DNA of 64,000 nt from SZAS-103 sp038316385 (GCA_038316385.1 JBBQAN010000001.1:124001-188000), one strand, 5' to 3'. Shown: positions 34,070 through 43,594, counted from the first letter of the stretch. Numbers and translations: made by a program. The notes: a model not told the origin generated them from the letters alone.

Positions 34070-37000
34070 ATGAAAGGTCTGCGCCAGCCGCGTACTGCGT
34101 TCCTCACTCTCAGCGTCCTGTTCGCCATCACGGCGCAGACGGGCCTCATCGGATCTGCGTTTGCGGCTGCGCCGCCGCCGCCGGGCGTGGTGTGCAACAC
34201 GACGCCTGCATCGACCGGTTCGTCTGCGACGGGCTATGGCGCGCTGGCGTGTGGCAATTACGACATTGCGAGCGGCGACAACAGCAGCGCGATCGGCCGC
34301 GGCAACACAGCGCAAAACAGCTACGACAGCGCGGTGGGCGCGAACAACATTGCAAAGGGCGGCGACAGCAGCGCGGTTGGTTTTAACAATCATGCTTACA
34401 GTCCCAAGGACTCCGCGTTCGGTACCAACAACGTCGCCAATGGCAGCAACGCCAGTGCGTTCGGCTATGACAATCACGCTTACGGCCGCAACGGCAGTGC
34501 GGCCGGTTACAAAAATATCGTCAATGGCAATACCAGCAGCGCGTTTGGTGCCAACAACATCGCCAATGTCGTCGACAGCAGTGCGTTCGGCTATGGGAAC
34601 CATGCTTATGCTGGAAACAGCAGCGCGATCGGCGGAAAAAACACCGCCTCGGGAGCGAACAGTAGCGCCTTTGGCTACGACAACACGGTGTACGCCAGCG
34701 CAAGCAGCAGCAACGCGCTTGGCAACAATAACAAGGCGGGTACGCTCGCAGGTGCAGCAGGCACTTTTTCAGATGCCAATGCGGTGGGTAGCAACAACAA
34801 GGCGAGCGCTTCGGGTGCCAACGCATTCGGTACCACCAACACCGCGAGTGCTCTGGGTGCCAATGCGATGGGTTACCGCAATACCGCATCGGGTAACGAC
34901 AGCAGCGCGATCGGCGGCTTCAACACGGCGATCGGCACCCGTGCCAGCGCATTGGGATTCAAGAGCTATGCGGGCGCTGACAAGTCGAGTGCGGTTGGCT
35001 ACTACAGTTTCGCAAATGCAACGGGTAGCACCGCGTTTGGCTACGAGAACAACACGTACGCTGGAGCCGACAGCAGCAATGCGATCGGCACCCGCAACAA
35101 GACCTACGGCGTGGATTCCAACGCGATCGGCACCAGCAACATCGCCACGGGAAGTCAAAGCAGCGCAATCGGCAACCGCAACTACAGCACCGGCTACCAA
35201 GGCAGCGCTATCGGCGTCCACAATACGGCGGATTACAGGGCTGCCGCATTGGGTTACTACAATCGGGCGCTTGGCAAATCCAGCGTCGCGGTGGGTACAT
35301 CCAATGCTGCAACAGGGAATTACGACAGCGCTGTGGGCCGCAACAACCGGGCCGGCGGCAATTACTATCACTACAACACCAACACCATGTCGGGCAACAC
35401 GTACCACTCCACCAACGCCAGCGCAGTGGGGCTCAACAACTCCGCCTACGGCAACCGCGCGAGTGCATTCGGCAACAGTAACCTCGCAGGTGCAGCAGTC
35501 GTTGATAGTTCCAGCTACGTAAGTTTCACCAACAACGACAGCGCCATCGGCGTATTCAACGTTGCCACGGGGGGCGACAGCAGCGCTGTCGGTCGCAGCA
35601 ACCACGCCTATGGCAGCTTCAGTAGCGCGATTGGCAGCTACAACCACGCGAACGGCAAGTCGAGTAGCGCGCTCGGAGACGGCAACACATCGACCGGCGA
35701 TAACAGCAGCGCCATCGGCCTGGGCAACAGAACGTACGGCTCTAAAAGCAATGCATTTGGCGCAAACAACGCAGCTTATGGTGATGGCAGCAGCGCGTTC
35801 GGCACCTACAACAATACCGCGGGCTATCGCAGCAGCGGATTCGGCCGCAACAACACCGTCAACGCTTCGTCCTACACCTACAACGGCCTGACGGTGGTGG
35901 GACGCGGCAGCGCGGCGGTCGGCGAATTCAACACCGTCAGCGGCAGCTACAACAATGCGGTCGGCTACGGCAACGTCGCCGCCAGCACGACCCTCCACAG
36001 GCCTGGCTACGTCTCCGGTTACGGCTACACTGGTCCGGAAACGCCTTACTTCACCACTGGCGCCAGCGCGTTCGGCTCCAACAACACGGCCACCGGCGGC
36101 AACAGCAGCGCGATAGGTCACTACAATAAGGCGCTTGGAAGCGACAGCAGTGCGATTGGCGATGGCAACATCGCGTTCGCGGCGGGCGACAGCGCCTTCG
36201 GTCTCAGCAACAACGCCGGCGGCAACTACTTTTACGCGGGCACCTACTACCACGCGGTCAATGCCGTGGCCATGGGCCGGAACAACAATGCCAACGGCGA
36301 CTTAAGCGTTGCGATCGGCCAGGGCAACACGGCCGGCACCGGCTACGCCACCGGCGGGGTGGTCGGGTTCACCGACTCCGACACCGCGATCGGCCAGGAC
36401 AATACCGCCATCGGCGGCGGCAGCAGCGCGTTCGGCAACTACAACAACATCCTGGGCTATCGCAGCAGCGGGTTCGGACGCAACAACACTGCCAACGCGT
36501 CGTCCTACACCTACAACGGCCTGACGGTGGTGGGAAGCGGCAGCGCGGCGTTCGGTGAGTCCAATACCGTCAGCGGCAGCTACAACAATGCGGTCGGCAA
36601 CGGCAACGTCGCCGGCAGCTCCACCTACCACCGGTTGAGCTATGGCGTGGACACGCCTTTCCTCACCACCGGTGCCAGCGCCTTCGGCGCGGGCAACACG
36701 GCCATCGGCTTCAACAACAGCGCGTTCGGTCGCTACAACCACGTCGCGGGTGTGTCGTACAACTACAACGGGTTGACCGCGTTGGCGCGCGGCGGCAGCG
36801 CGTTCGGCAACAACAACACCGCGAACGGCAGTTACAACAGCGCGGTCGGCGTCAGCAATACCGCGGGCGGCGAAAAATTCCACCGGCCGGGTTATGTCTC
36901 CGGCTCAGGCAGCGTCGGCCCGGAAACACCGTACTTCGGCTCTGGCGACAGCGCCTTCGGCTCCGGCAACGTGGCGATGGGCGGCGACAGCAGCGCGATG

Positions 37001-39034
37001 GGCTCCGCCAACAGGGCCACGGGCCAATACAGCAGCGCGTTCGGTCGCAGCAACAAGGCCTATGGCGTCAACAGTTCTGCGGTCGGCCTTGGCAACAGGG
37101 CCTACGGTGATTTCAGCAGCGCGATAGGTGCCGCAAGCTATGCCAATGCCGACGACAGCATGGCAATCGGCAACGGTGACGCGACCTTCGGCGTCGGCAG
37201 CAGTGCGATCGGCCACGACAACACCGCTTATGGCGGTAGCAGCACCGCGCTTGGCATCAACAACAGGAGTCATGGCGACAACAGCGCCGCCGTCGGTCGC
37301 GGCAATACGACGGGATCGTTCGCCAGTTACAGCAGCGCCGTCGGCAGTGGGAACTATGCCAAGGGCGGATCAAGTTCGGCGATCGGCCACAACAACAACG
37401 CGTTCGGCGACTTCAGCAGTGCGCTCGGCGACTACAACACCGCATCGGGCCTGCTGAGCAACGCCATGGGAACCGGAGACACGGCCACGGGTGTCAAGAG
37501 CAGCGCGATCGGCGACGGCAACCATGCCACCATCCGCGCCAATGGCGGCAGCGCGATCGGCTTCAGCAATACCGTATCCGGCTATCGCGGCTCAGCATTC
37601 GGCAGCTACAACACGTCAAACGGCGACAACAGCAGCGCATTCGGTCGCAGGAACAGGGCATCCGGTCTCTACAGCAGCGCCATCGGCGACGCCAACTTCG
37701 CCAGAGGCAACAACAGCAGCGCGTTCGGACTGAACAATACGTCATCAGGTTCCAGCAGCAGCGCGATCGGCGACGGCAATATCGCCAGAGGGGCGGATAC
37801 CAGTGCATTCGGTTTCGACAACACGGCGACCGGCGACAACAGCGCGGCGGTGGGGCGCGGCAACGATACACGGGGCACCTACAGCAGCGCGGTCGGCATC
37901 GACAACTTCGCCAGGGGTGACAACAGCAGCGCGTTCGGTTTCCACAGCAATTCGTCCGGTCTCGACAGCAGCGCGTTCGGCTATCGAAATACCGCGTCCG
38001 GAATCAATGCCAGCGCCTTTGGCGCCGGCAACCTGGCCACAGGACTGGATGCCAGCGCATTCGGCTTCGACAACACAGCAGCCGGTTTCGGCAGCTTGGC
38101 AGCGGGCAGCGGCGCCAAGGCGAGCAAGCAGGGCAGCGTTGCGATCGGCGGCTGGTTCGATGCAAACGGTAACGGCGTGATGGATGCTGGAGAGACGGCC
38201 ACTGCCGGTGGCCTGGATTCGGTGGCGATCGGCAGCGGCGCATCTGCCAGCGGCAAGAACGCCAGTGCGTTCGGCGAAGGGGCATCGGCGACGGCGACCA
38301 ATGCGGTGGCGATCGGTGCGGGCTCCATTGCCAACGTAGCGAACACGGTGTCGGTGGGTAGCGTCGGCAATGAACGACGCATCACCAACGTGGCAGCCGG
38401 CGTGAACGGCACCGATGCAGTGAACGTGAACCAGCTCACCGCTGCGACGACACTCGCCACGCGCGCCGAAGCCTCGGCAACGACCGCCATGAGCACAGCC
38501 AACACGGCCTTGACGACGGCGAACAATGCGTTGTACGAGAGCAGCGCGCAGGTGACGGCACTGGCAGGTTCTGCAGGCACCCAAGCGATGGATGCAGGCG
38601 ACGCGCAAACGCTGGTCGCTGCGAATGCGCATTCGGATTCCGGTGATGCAACAACACTTGCCGCAGCGAATACGCACGCCAATGCGGGCGACGCGGCGAC
38701 ATTGTCGTCGGCGAACAGTTATACCAACACGCGCTTTGCCGACCTGTCCACCTCGCTGAACGACTTGCAGACGCACGTGAACGATCAGTTCAACCAGACC
38801 AACCGGCGCGTCAATACGGTCGGCGCGCTGTCGGCGGCGCTGAGCATGATCGGGCCGGATGGGCGGATTGCCGGCGAGAACCAGCTCAGCATGGGCGTGG
38901 GTAATTTCCACAGCCAGCAGGCGATCTCGGTCGGCTTCAGCCGCCTGCTTTCGCCGCATGCATCGGTGCGCCTCGGCGCGGCGTTCGCGAATGGCGAGAA
39001 CGAAGCGGGCCTGGGCTTCAACCTCGGCTGGTGA
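34070..39034 (+). CDS. Trimeric autotransporter adhesin (YadA-like)
   Basis: This 1654-residue surface protein is a type Vc autotransporter. A plain signal peptide (about 1-30) is followed by an exceptionally long head (about 45-1420) made of nearly 100 copies of a 14-residue unit, consensus SSAFGxxNxAxGxN, the YadA-type beta-roll repeat, rich in Asn, Gly and Ser. A neck (RRITNVAAGVNGTDAVNVNQL near 1436-1456) and a short stalk with GDAxTLxxANxH repeats lead to the C-terminal YadA anchor (last 75 residues, ending in Trp). AGGAG sits 7 bases before ATG. It should mediate adhesion or aggregation; no ESPR extension is present. Confidence 0.94.
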   Translation: MKGLRQPRTAFLTLSVLFAITAQTGLIGSAFAAAPPPPGVVCNTTPASTGSSATGYGALACGNYDIASGDNSSAIGRGNTAQNSYDSAVGANNIAKGGDSSAVGFNNHAYSPKDSAFGTNNVANGSNASAFGYDNHAYGRNGSAAGYKNIVNGNTSSAFGANNIANVVDSSAFGYGNHAYAGNSSAIGGKNTASGANSSAFGYDNTVYASASSSNALGNNNKAGTLAGAAGTFSDANAVGSNNKASASGANAFGTTNTASALGANAMGYRNTASGNDSSAIGGFNTAIGTRASALGFKSYAGADKSSAVGYYSFANATGSTAFGYENNTYAGADSSNAIGTRNKTYGVDSNAIGTSNIATGSQSSAIGNRNYSTGYQGSAIGVHNTADYRAAALGYYNRALGKSSVAVGTSNAATGNYDSAVGRNNRAGGNYYHYNTNTMSGNTYHSTNASAVGLNNSAYGNRASAFGNSNLAGAAVVDSSSYVSFTNNDSAIGVFNVATGGDSSAVGRSNHAYGSFSSAIGSYNHANGKSSSALGDGNTSTGDNSSAIGLGNRTYGSKSNAFGANNAAYGDGSSAFGTYNNTAGYRSSGFGRNNTVNASSYTYNGLTVVGRGSAAVGEFNTVSGSYNNAVGYGNVAASTTLHRPGYVSGYGYTGPETPYFTTGASAFGSNNTATGGNSSAIGHYNKALGSDSSAIGDGNIAFAAGDSAFGLSNNAGGNYFYAGTYYHAVNAVAMGRNNNANGDLSVAIGQGNTAGTGYATGGVVGFTDSDTAIGQDNTAIGGGSSAFGNYNNILGYRSSGFGRNNTANASSYTYNGLTVVGSGSAAFGESNTVSGSYNNAVGNGNVAGSSTYHRLSYGVDTPFLTTGASAFGAGNTAIGFNNSAFGRYNHVAGVSYNYNGLTALARGGSAFGNNNTANGSYNSAVGVSNTAGGEKFHRPGYVSGSGSVGPETPYFGSGDSAFGSGNVAMGGDSSAMGSANRATGQYSSAFGRSNKAYGVNSSAVGLGNRAYGDFSSAIGAASYANADDSMAIGNGDATFGVGSSAIGHDNTAYGGSSTALGINNRSHGDNSAAVGRGNTTGSFASYSSAVGSGNYAKGGSSSAIGHNNNAFGDFSSALGDYNTASGLLSNAMGTGDTATGVKSSAIGDGNHATIRANGGSAIGFSNTVSGYRGSAFGSYNTSNGDNSSAFGRRNRASGLYSSAIGDANFARGNNSSAFGLNNTSSGSSSSAIGDGNIARGADTSAFGFDNTATGDNSAAVGRGNDTRGTYSSAVGIDNFARGDNSSAFGFHSNSSGLDSSAFGYRNTASGINASAFGAGNLATGLDASAFGFDNTAAGFGSLAAGSGAKASKQGSVAIGGWFDANGNGVMDAGETATAGGLDSVAIGSGASASGKNASAFGEGASATATNAVAIGAGSIANVANTVSVGSVGNERRITNVAAGVNGTDAVNVNQLTAATTLATRAEASATTAMSTANTALTTANNALYESSAQVTALAGSAGTQAMDAGDAQTLVAANAHSDSGDATTLAAANTHANAGDAATLSSANSYTNTRFADLSTSLNDLQTHVNDQFNQTNRRVNTVGALSAALSMIGPDGRIAGENQLSMGVGNFHSQQAISVGFSRLLSPHASVRLGAAFANGENEAGLGFNLGW
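35812..36990 (+). repeat. Three higher-order repeats in the adhesin head
   Basis: Three long units begin near 35812, 36445 and 36721. The first two share GYRSSGFGRNN..SSYTYNGLTVVG and a 633-base offset; units one and three share HRPGYVSGxGxxGPETPYF. The units interrupt the simple 14-residue pattern with longer loops rich in Tyr and Pro. They indicate segmental duplication inside the gene. Confidence 0.75.
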
Positions 39035-39042
39035 TGAGCGAA

Positions 39043-39071
39043 GCGTCGCCGCCGGAACAAGGCGGCGACGC
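39043..39071. terminator. Hairpin between convergent adhesin and methyltransferase genes
   Basis: A perfect 11-bp stem (GCGTCGCCGCC at 39043-39053, GGCGGCGACGC at 39061-39071) with a 7-base loop begins 9 bases after the adhesin stop and ends 4 bases before the methyltransferase stop. A T-run is lacking on both sides, so termination strength is uncertain. Confidence 0.6.
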
Positions 39072-39074
39072 GCT

Positions 39075-39845
39075 TCATGATGTGGACACGCGGCCGACGT
39101 GCAAGGTCAGCGGCCAGATCACCGCGCGGATTTGCGTGGGATCGCCCCAGGCCTCGGACAGCTCGACCAGGATCTGCTCCACTGCGTCGATCCCGGTTGC
39201 GCGCGTATAGCGCTGGCAGGCCGACCAGCTGCGCAAGTAGGCGACGTACTGCAGCAGCGTCCAGTCGCAGCGCATCGTGAAGGCGGGCACATCGACCGCG
39301 CGTTCGAAGGCGAACGGAAGCTGCGCGTAGCCATCCAGCACGTGCTCGCGTCCATCCGGCCACCACGCATCCAGCAGTTCGTCGTGCAGGCGATCGAACG
39401 GGACATCAACCGCCGCATTCACCCGCGATTGTGCGTAGGTCCATGCAGCGAACACGCCACCGGGCTTCAACACGCGACGCACCTCGGCTTGGAAGCGCGG
39501 CACGTCGAACCAATGCATCGCCTGCGCGACGGTCACCAGATCCGCGCTTGCATCCGGCAGCGCGCAGGTTTCCGCCGACGCGACCACGTAGCGGATATTC
39601 GGCGTTAGAGCGGCAGCGGCGATCTGTTCGGCGCTCGGATCGCTCGCATAAACCTGCTCGAAGCGTGCGGCCAGCGCGATCGATGCCTGGCCGTTGCCGC
39701 AACCCGCGTCCCACGCGAGCTTGCGTTCGGCGCACTGTTGCGCAAGCCAGTCGAACAGCGCCGGCGGATAGTGCGGGCGTGCGCTGGCGTAGCCGGTTGC
39801 ATGGCCTGAAAAGTGATCCTTGAAGGCGCAGCTATTCGACGTCAT
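39075..39845 (-). CDS. Class I SAM-dependent methyltransferase (type 11)
   Basis: The 256-residue product has the SAM-binding motif I LAWDAGCGNGQASI at about 40-53, motif II YASDPS, PDASADLVTVAQAMHWFD (motif III region) and LKPGGVFAAW. The sequence order matches small-molecule methyltransferases of the UbiE/type-11 family; the substrate is unknown. I use ATG 39845; upstream ATGs at 39866 and 39893 would add short polar stretches and have no Shine-Dalgarno sequence. It converges with the adhesin gene, and no pathway gene is adjacent. Confidence 0.85.
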   Translation of the reverse strand: MTSNSCAFKDHFSGHATGYASARPHYPPALFDWLAQQCAERKLAWDAGCGNGQASIALAARFEQVYASDPSAEQIAAAALTPNIRYVVASAETCALPDASADLVTVAQAMHWFDVPRFQAEVRRVLKPGGVFAAWTYAQSRVNAAVDVPFDRLHDELLDAWWPDGREHVLDGYAQLPFAFERAVDVPAFTMRCDWTLLQYVAYLRSWSACQRYTRATGIDAVEQILVELSEAWGDPTQIRAVIWPLTLHVGRVSTS

Positions 39846-39937
39846 GGCGAGCCGTGTTGCGTTCATGCTGAGTCTGTTAGCGTACCGTTTCACGCTGTGC
39901 AGATCGCAGCGGCCGATGCAACGACAAGGAGAATGTC

Positions 39938-40351
39938 ATGAATACTTCCATCACCCGTAACGCATCCACGGCCTTGGCGATGGCCGGCAATGCCGCAGTC
40001 CACCTGAAGGACGGCGTCCGCAGCAGCGTCGCGCGCTGGATACCGATGGCGGTCAAGGCGATCGGCGCAGGCGCGCAGATCGCGGTTCTGCGCGACGGCA
40101 GCCGCAAGGCCGTCAAGGTGGCCAGGCGCAATCCCGCCGCGACGGCAGCGGTGGTCGCGGCAGCAGCAGGGGCCGGTGTCGCGCTGTGGTTGATGCGACG
40201 GAACAAGCAACGTCGCGGACTTGACGAGGAAATGCGCACGATCGAGATCAAGCCGGTGCGCGCCGCGCGCAGCAGAGTGGCGGCAAGCAAACGCGCGTCG
40301 CCCAAGCCCGCAGCGGCGAAAACAGCAGCGCAGGTCAACGCCGACGCGTAA
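39938..40351 (+). CDS. Small basic membrane-associated protein
   Basis: The 137-residue product has an amphipathic N-terminal part (1-65), one hydrophobic helix (about 68-85, AATAAVVAAAAGAGVALWLM) and a Lys/Arg/Ala-rich tail. The arrangement resembles the ElaB/YqjD group, in which a C-terminal helix anchors a ribosome- or DNA-associated protein, but the similarity is weak and the family call is tentative. AAGGAG precedes the ATG with good spacing. It converges with the rluE-like gene, 10 bases apart. Confidence 0.65.
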   Translation: MNTSITRNASTALAMAGNAAVHLKDGVRSSVARWIPMAVKAIGAGAQIAVLRDGSRKAVKVARRNPAATAAVVAAAAGAGVALWLMRRNKQRRGLDEEMRTIEIKPVRAARSRVAASKRASPKPAAAKTAAQVNADA

Positions 40352-40361
40352 CGGTGGATGC

Positions 40362-40958
40362 TCAAGTCACGCGTGAGGCAGGAGGCCGGAAGCGACCACG
40401 CGGTTGCATGGATGGCGGGGATTCTTCGCGCCACATGCCCGGCGCGAGCGCATCGAGTCTGTAGTCACCGATGGCGATGCGGATCAGGCGCAGCGTTGGC
40501 AGTCCGACTGCCGCCGTCATCCGTCGCACCTGCCGGTTGCGGCCTTCGCGGATGGCAAGTTCCATCCACGCATCCGCCACCGTCTTGCGATAGCGTACTG
40601 GCGGATCGCGTGGCCATAGCCACGTCGGCGCAGCATCCATTGCGCGCGCTTCGGCGGGCAGCGTCGGGCCATCCTTGAGGACGATCCCGGCGCGTAGCGC
40701 GACCAGTTGCGCCTCAACTGGCGCGCCTTCGACCTGCGCGAGATACGTTTTCGCGGTTGCATGGCGCGGATCGGTCAAGCGCGCTGCGAGCGCGCCATCG
40801 TTGGTGAGCAGCAACAATCCTTCCGAATCGAAATCGAGTCGGCCAGCGGCATACACGTTCGCGGGCAAGCCGAACTCCGCGAGCGTGCGACGCGGGGCTT
40901 CCGATGTATCCGTAAACTGACACAGCACGCCATACGGCTTGTTGAACGCGACCAGCAT
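40362..40958 (-). CDS. rluE: RsuA/RluE-type pseudouridine synthase
   Basis: The 198-residue product has AAGRLDFDSEGLLLLTNDG, with the catalytic aspartate in RLDxxSEG, KTYLAQVEG, and REGRNRQVRRMTAAVGLPTLRLIR. Without an S4 domain and at this length it fits RluE, which makes pseudouridine 2457 in 23S rRNA; RluF-type relatives cannot be excluded. I start at ATG 40958, giving the MLVAFNKPYG start typical of the family. The last eleven codons and stop lie inside an interspersed repeat (type C), so the C-terminus RFRPPASRVT is probably repeat-derived. Confidence 0.9.
   Translation of the reverse strand: MLVAFNKPYGVLCQFTDTSEAPRRTLAEFGLPANVYAAGRLDFDSEGLLLLTNDGALAARLTDPRHATAKTYLAQVEGAPVEAQLVALRAGIVLKDGPTLPAEARAMDAAPTWLWPRDPPVRYRKTVADAWMELAIREGRNRQVRRMTAAVGLPTLRLIRIAIGDYRLDALAPGMWREESPPSMQPRGRFRPPASRVT
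40363..40397. repeat. Interspersed repeat, type C, at the rluE 3' end
   Basis: Matches 32753-32787 in hrpB at 29 of 35 positions. The two copies have the same plus-strand orientation, but here the gene is on the minus strand, so the repeat is read antisense and supplies the rluE stop codon. Confidence 0.78.
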
Positions 40959-41015
40959 CGTCGTAGTGTAACGGCGCGCATGCGAGGGAACCTTGCGCAA
41001 CCCATGACCTGATGG

Positions 41016-41049
41016 AGAACGCCCACCTTGGCAAACAGGTGGGCGTTCT
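41016..41049 (-). terminator. Strong hairpin after the TonB-dependent receptor gene
   Basis: A perfect 13-bp stem (AGAACGCCCACCT at 41016-41028, AGGTGGGCGTTCT at 41037-41049) with an 8-base loop lies 31 bases after the receptor stop and upstream of rluE. It has a short T-rich flank on the plus strand. It likely ends the sulfotransferase-receptor transcript and insulates rluE. Confidence 0.72.
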
Positions 41050-41080
41050 TTGATTCGATAACGCAATGATCGCGGTCTTG

Positions 41081-43594
41081 TCAAAAATCCTGCGAGAAAC
41101 GCACACCAAAGGTACGCGGTTGGGTGGTGACGATATACGGCTGGTAACCGCAGACTTGTGCCGCGCACTCGGAGAACCTGGCCAGTTGCGCGCGTTCGTT
41201 GGTCGCATTCTTCAGGAAGAAATCCAGCGACCAGCTGTTCTTGTGGTATCCGGTCGAAAGGTCGAGCAGGTTGTACGAGGGAAGGTCGCCGAGCACGAAG
41301 TCCTGGAATTGGCGCAAGTCGGTGCTGCGTCTGCCGACATGCGTCAGCGTGGCCTGCCAATAGGCTTCGCCCCCTCCGAGGTCGAAGGTATAGCGCGCGT
41401 TGAGATTGCCCTTGAAGCGCGGCGTGATCGGCAAGCGCGTTCCCTTGGCGGCGAAGTCTGGCCCTTCGTTGTTTGGATCAAACGGCAGGAAGCAACTAGG
41501 GTCTGGAACGCCATTCAGATCCGTCTTCGCGCAATAGTCCGCCGTCAATTTGGCGTTGTAGAAGGCAAGACCGGCGGTGAGCGAGAGGTTATAGCTGGCC
41601 GCCCAGTTGATATCCGTCTCGAAGCCGTCGATCCGGGCCTGGTTGGCGTTGCGGATCTCGGTCAGGCCATTGGCGCCGAGGTAAGAGAACTGGAAGTCCT
41701 TCCAGTCCTCGCGGAAGATCGCGCCGTTCCAGCGGAACTGGTTGTTGTCCCATGAGGTCTTCCAGCCAAACTCGTAGTTGGTCAGGAAATCGGACTTGTA
41801 CGGCGGCAACGTGCCACGGCGATTGATGCCACCAGGACGGAAGCCCTGCGACCAGGTCGCATAGATGAGCTTGTCGTTGTCGATCTTGTAGGTCGCGTTG
41901 AAGCGCCCGATCGTGCCGGTTTCGCTGGTGGACTTGTCCAGATTAGTGCACGGCGCGCCATGAAACATCTCCGGCGAGAAGCACTGCGATACGCCGGTGC
42001 CGCCGCCGAATGCAAAACCCGGGCCGTAGCCGAAGAATCCTTTCAGGCTGTTCTCGGTCTTGAAATGACGCAGGCCGCCGGTCAACGTCAGCTTGTCGGT
42101 GACATCGAACGACAGCTCGCCGAACACCGCTTCGTCGCGATCACGGCGCTGCTGGTCGGTGAGCCAGATCGTGTCTGGATAGCCCGGAACCGAAAGCGCG
42201 GGGGCGAGGCCGGCGACGAAATAATCCTGGAAGATGTTGTGTTGCTGCTGCTGCCAGAACAAGCCAACGACAAAGCGCAGACGATCGGTTGCCGGCGAAG
42301 TAATTCGCAGCTCGTGGCTGGTCCTGGTGTAACCGTCCTTGGCGTGGATGAACTGCGACGGATTGATTGCTGTGCCAGGCGCGCAAACACCACCCACATA
42401 ATCCTGGGAGCAAAAGTAATCACCGTAACCCGCCAGGGTGTCGTACCAGAACGCATAGTCGTTGTAGTCCGCATGCGAATCCACATCACGCTTGAGATGC
42501 GAGAAGACATAGGTCAGATCGAAATTGCCGATCTTGCCTTCCACAGTCAGCGCGGCCTGGTTCCAACTGTCGTTCGAGGATTCCGGATTGAAGTGCTTGA
42601 CCTTCAGGTCGCCCACCGAGGGATCGTAACCAGTGCTGCCACGGGCCTTCTGATGCTGGCCCATGATCGTCGGGGTGATCGTCCAGTTATCGTTGATGTC
42701 GATCTTCAACGCCGCGCGCGCGCCAACGGTATCGGCATCGTTGAAGTTTTTCTTGGCTAATTTAGCGTTGTCGGCGGTGATGCCCGATGTCGGGAATGTG
42801 ACTGTGCCGTGGACGTTGTCCACGTAGCCGGCATCGTGCTTTTCCCAGCCGACCAGACGGATCGCAGCGCCCGAGTTGAGCGGCACGTTGACCATGCCCT
42901 CGACCACGTTGCCGATACCGCCGCCGTCGATCGCATTGACTTCGACAGCATAGGACGACGCGAACTTGGACGGATCCGGCTTCTTGGTGATGATGCGCAG
43001 CGTGCCGGATTCCGAACTCGCGCCGTACAAGGTGCCCTGCGGGCCGGCCAGTGCCTCGACACGGTCGATGTCGTACATGTGGATGTCGAGCGCGCCCTCG
43101 ATCGTGGTGATGGGTTGCTCGTCCAGGTATGTGCCGACGCTGGGCTGCGAACCCGAATGGTTGCCGTCGCCACCGCTGGCAACGCCGCGCATATAGACCT
43201 GCACGAACCCGGGGCCGGAGAACACACCGCCGCCTGCAGTTCCATAGGACAGACTCGGAATCATCTTGGCGTAATCGACGAAGCTCAGGACATCGGCTTG
43301 CTTGAGCTTGGTTTCGCTGATTGCCTGAATGCTGATCGGCACTTTTTGCAGATTTTCCCTGCGCTTTTGCGCGGTGACCATCACATCGCCGAGTGTCTTG
43401 ACCCGGTCTGACTGCGTGGTTGGTTTCTGAGCCACCGCTTCGGCGTTGGCGGCTTGATCCTGTGCCGGAGCCTGGTTGTCGGTCTGCGCAAACGCCGCCG
43501 AACTGATCGCGAAATAGATCGCTACCGCCAGCGGCAACCGGATTGGCGACGAAGCATTCCTGCGAACCGACCTGCTGTCTTTCGACTGTTGCAT
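41081..43594 (-). CDS. TonB-dependent outer-membrane receptor
   Basis: The 837-residue product has a signal peptide (about 17-36, ending SAAFAQ), an N-terminal motif TLGDVMVTAQKRRENLQKVPISI that includes a TonB box-like VMVTA, the plug domain with YMRGVASGG, DIDRVEALAGPQGTLYGASSESGTLRIITKKP, and a 22-strand barrel ending in FGVRFSQDF with the terminal Phe. Glycine-rich plug features and VEALAGPQGTLYG place it in the iron-complex/carbohydrate group; the ligand is not readable. GGGGAGAG lies before ATG 43594. It follows a TPR-sulfotransferase gene by 77 bases, a pairing frequent in Xanthomonadales and related bacteria. Confidence 0.95.
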   Translation of the reverse strand: MQQSKDSRSVRRNASSPIRLPLAVAIYFAISSAAFAQTDNQAPAQDQAANAEAVAQKPTTQSDRVKTLGDVMVTAQKRRENLQKVPISIQAISETKLKQADVLSFVDYAKMIPSLSYGTAGGGVFSGPGFVQVYMRGVASGGDGNHSGSQPSVGTYLDEQPITTIEGALDIHMYDIDRVEALAGPQGTLYGASSESGTLRIITKKPDPSKFASSYAVEVNAIDGGGIGNVVEGMVNVPLNSGAAIRLVGWEKHDAGYVDNVHGTVTFPTSGITADNAKLAKKNFNDADTVGARAALKIDINDNWTITPTIMGQHQKARGSTGYDPSVGDLKVKHFNPESSNDSWNQAALTVEGKIGNFDLTYVFSHLKRDVDSHADYNDYAFWYDTLAGYGDYFCSQDYVGGVCAPGTAINPSQFIHAKDGYTRTSHELRITSPATDRLRFVVGLFWQQQQHNIFQDYFVAGLAPALSVPGYPDTIWLTDQQRRDRDEAVFGELSFDVTDKLTLTGGLRHFKTENSLKGFFGYGPGFAFGGGTGVSQCFSPEMFHGAPCTNLDKSTSETGTIGRFNATYKIDNDKLIYATWSQGFRPGGINRRGTLPPYKSDFLTNYEFGWKTSWDNNQFRWNGAIFREDWKDFQFSYLGANGLTEIRNANQARIDGFETDINWAASYNLSLTAGLAFYNAKLTADYCAKTDLNGVPDPSCFLPFDPNNEGPDFAAKGTRLPITPRFKGNLNARYTFDLGGGEAYWQATLTHVGRRSTDLRQFQDFVLGDLPSYNLLDLSTGYHKNSWSLDFFLKNATNERAQLARFSECAAQVCGYQPYIVTTQPRTFGVRFSQDF

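Noticed and set aside
34161..35522. A 453-codon frame in the +1 register of the adhesin gene, and several antisense frames across the same gene
   Set aside because: They are low-complexity translations of the repeat DNA, rich in Thr, Ala and Arg. The adhesin frame has a signal peptide, neck and anchor and runs the whole length.
34200..38300. Regular repeats that could be taken for a CRISPR array
   Set aside because: The period is 42 bases (14 codons), the units vary by synonymous and conservative changes, and they encode a YadA-type head. No cas gene is near.
40363..40397. Possible attachment site or IS end formed by the type C repeat
   Set aside because: There is no target duplication, integrase or transposase, and the other copy lies inside hrpB in frame; an interspersed repeat fits better.
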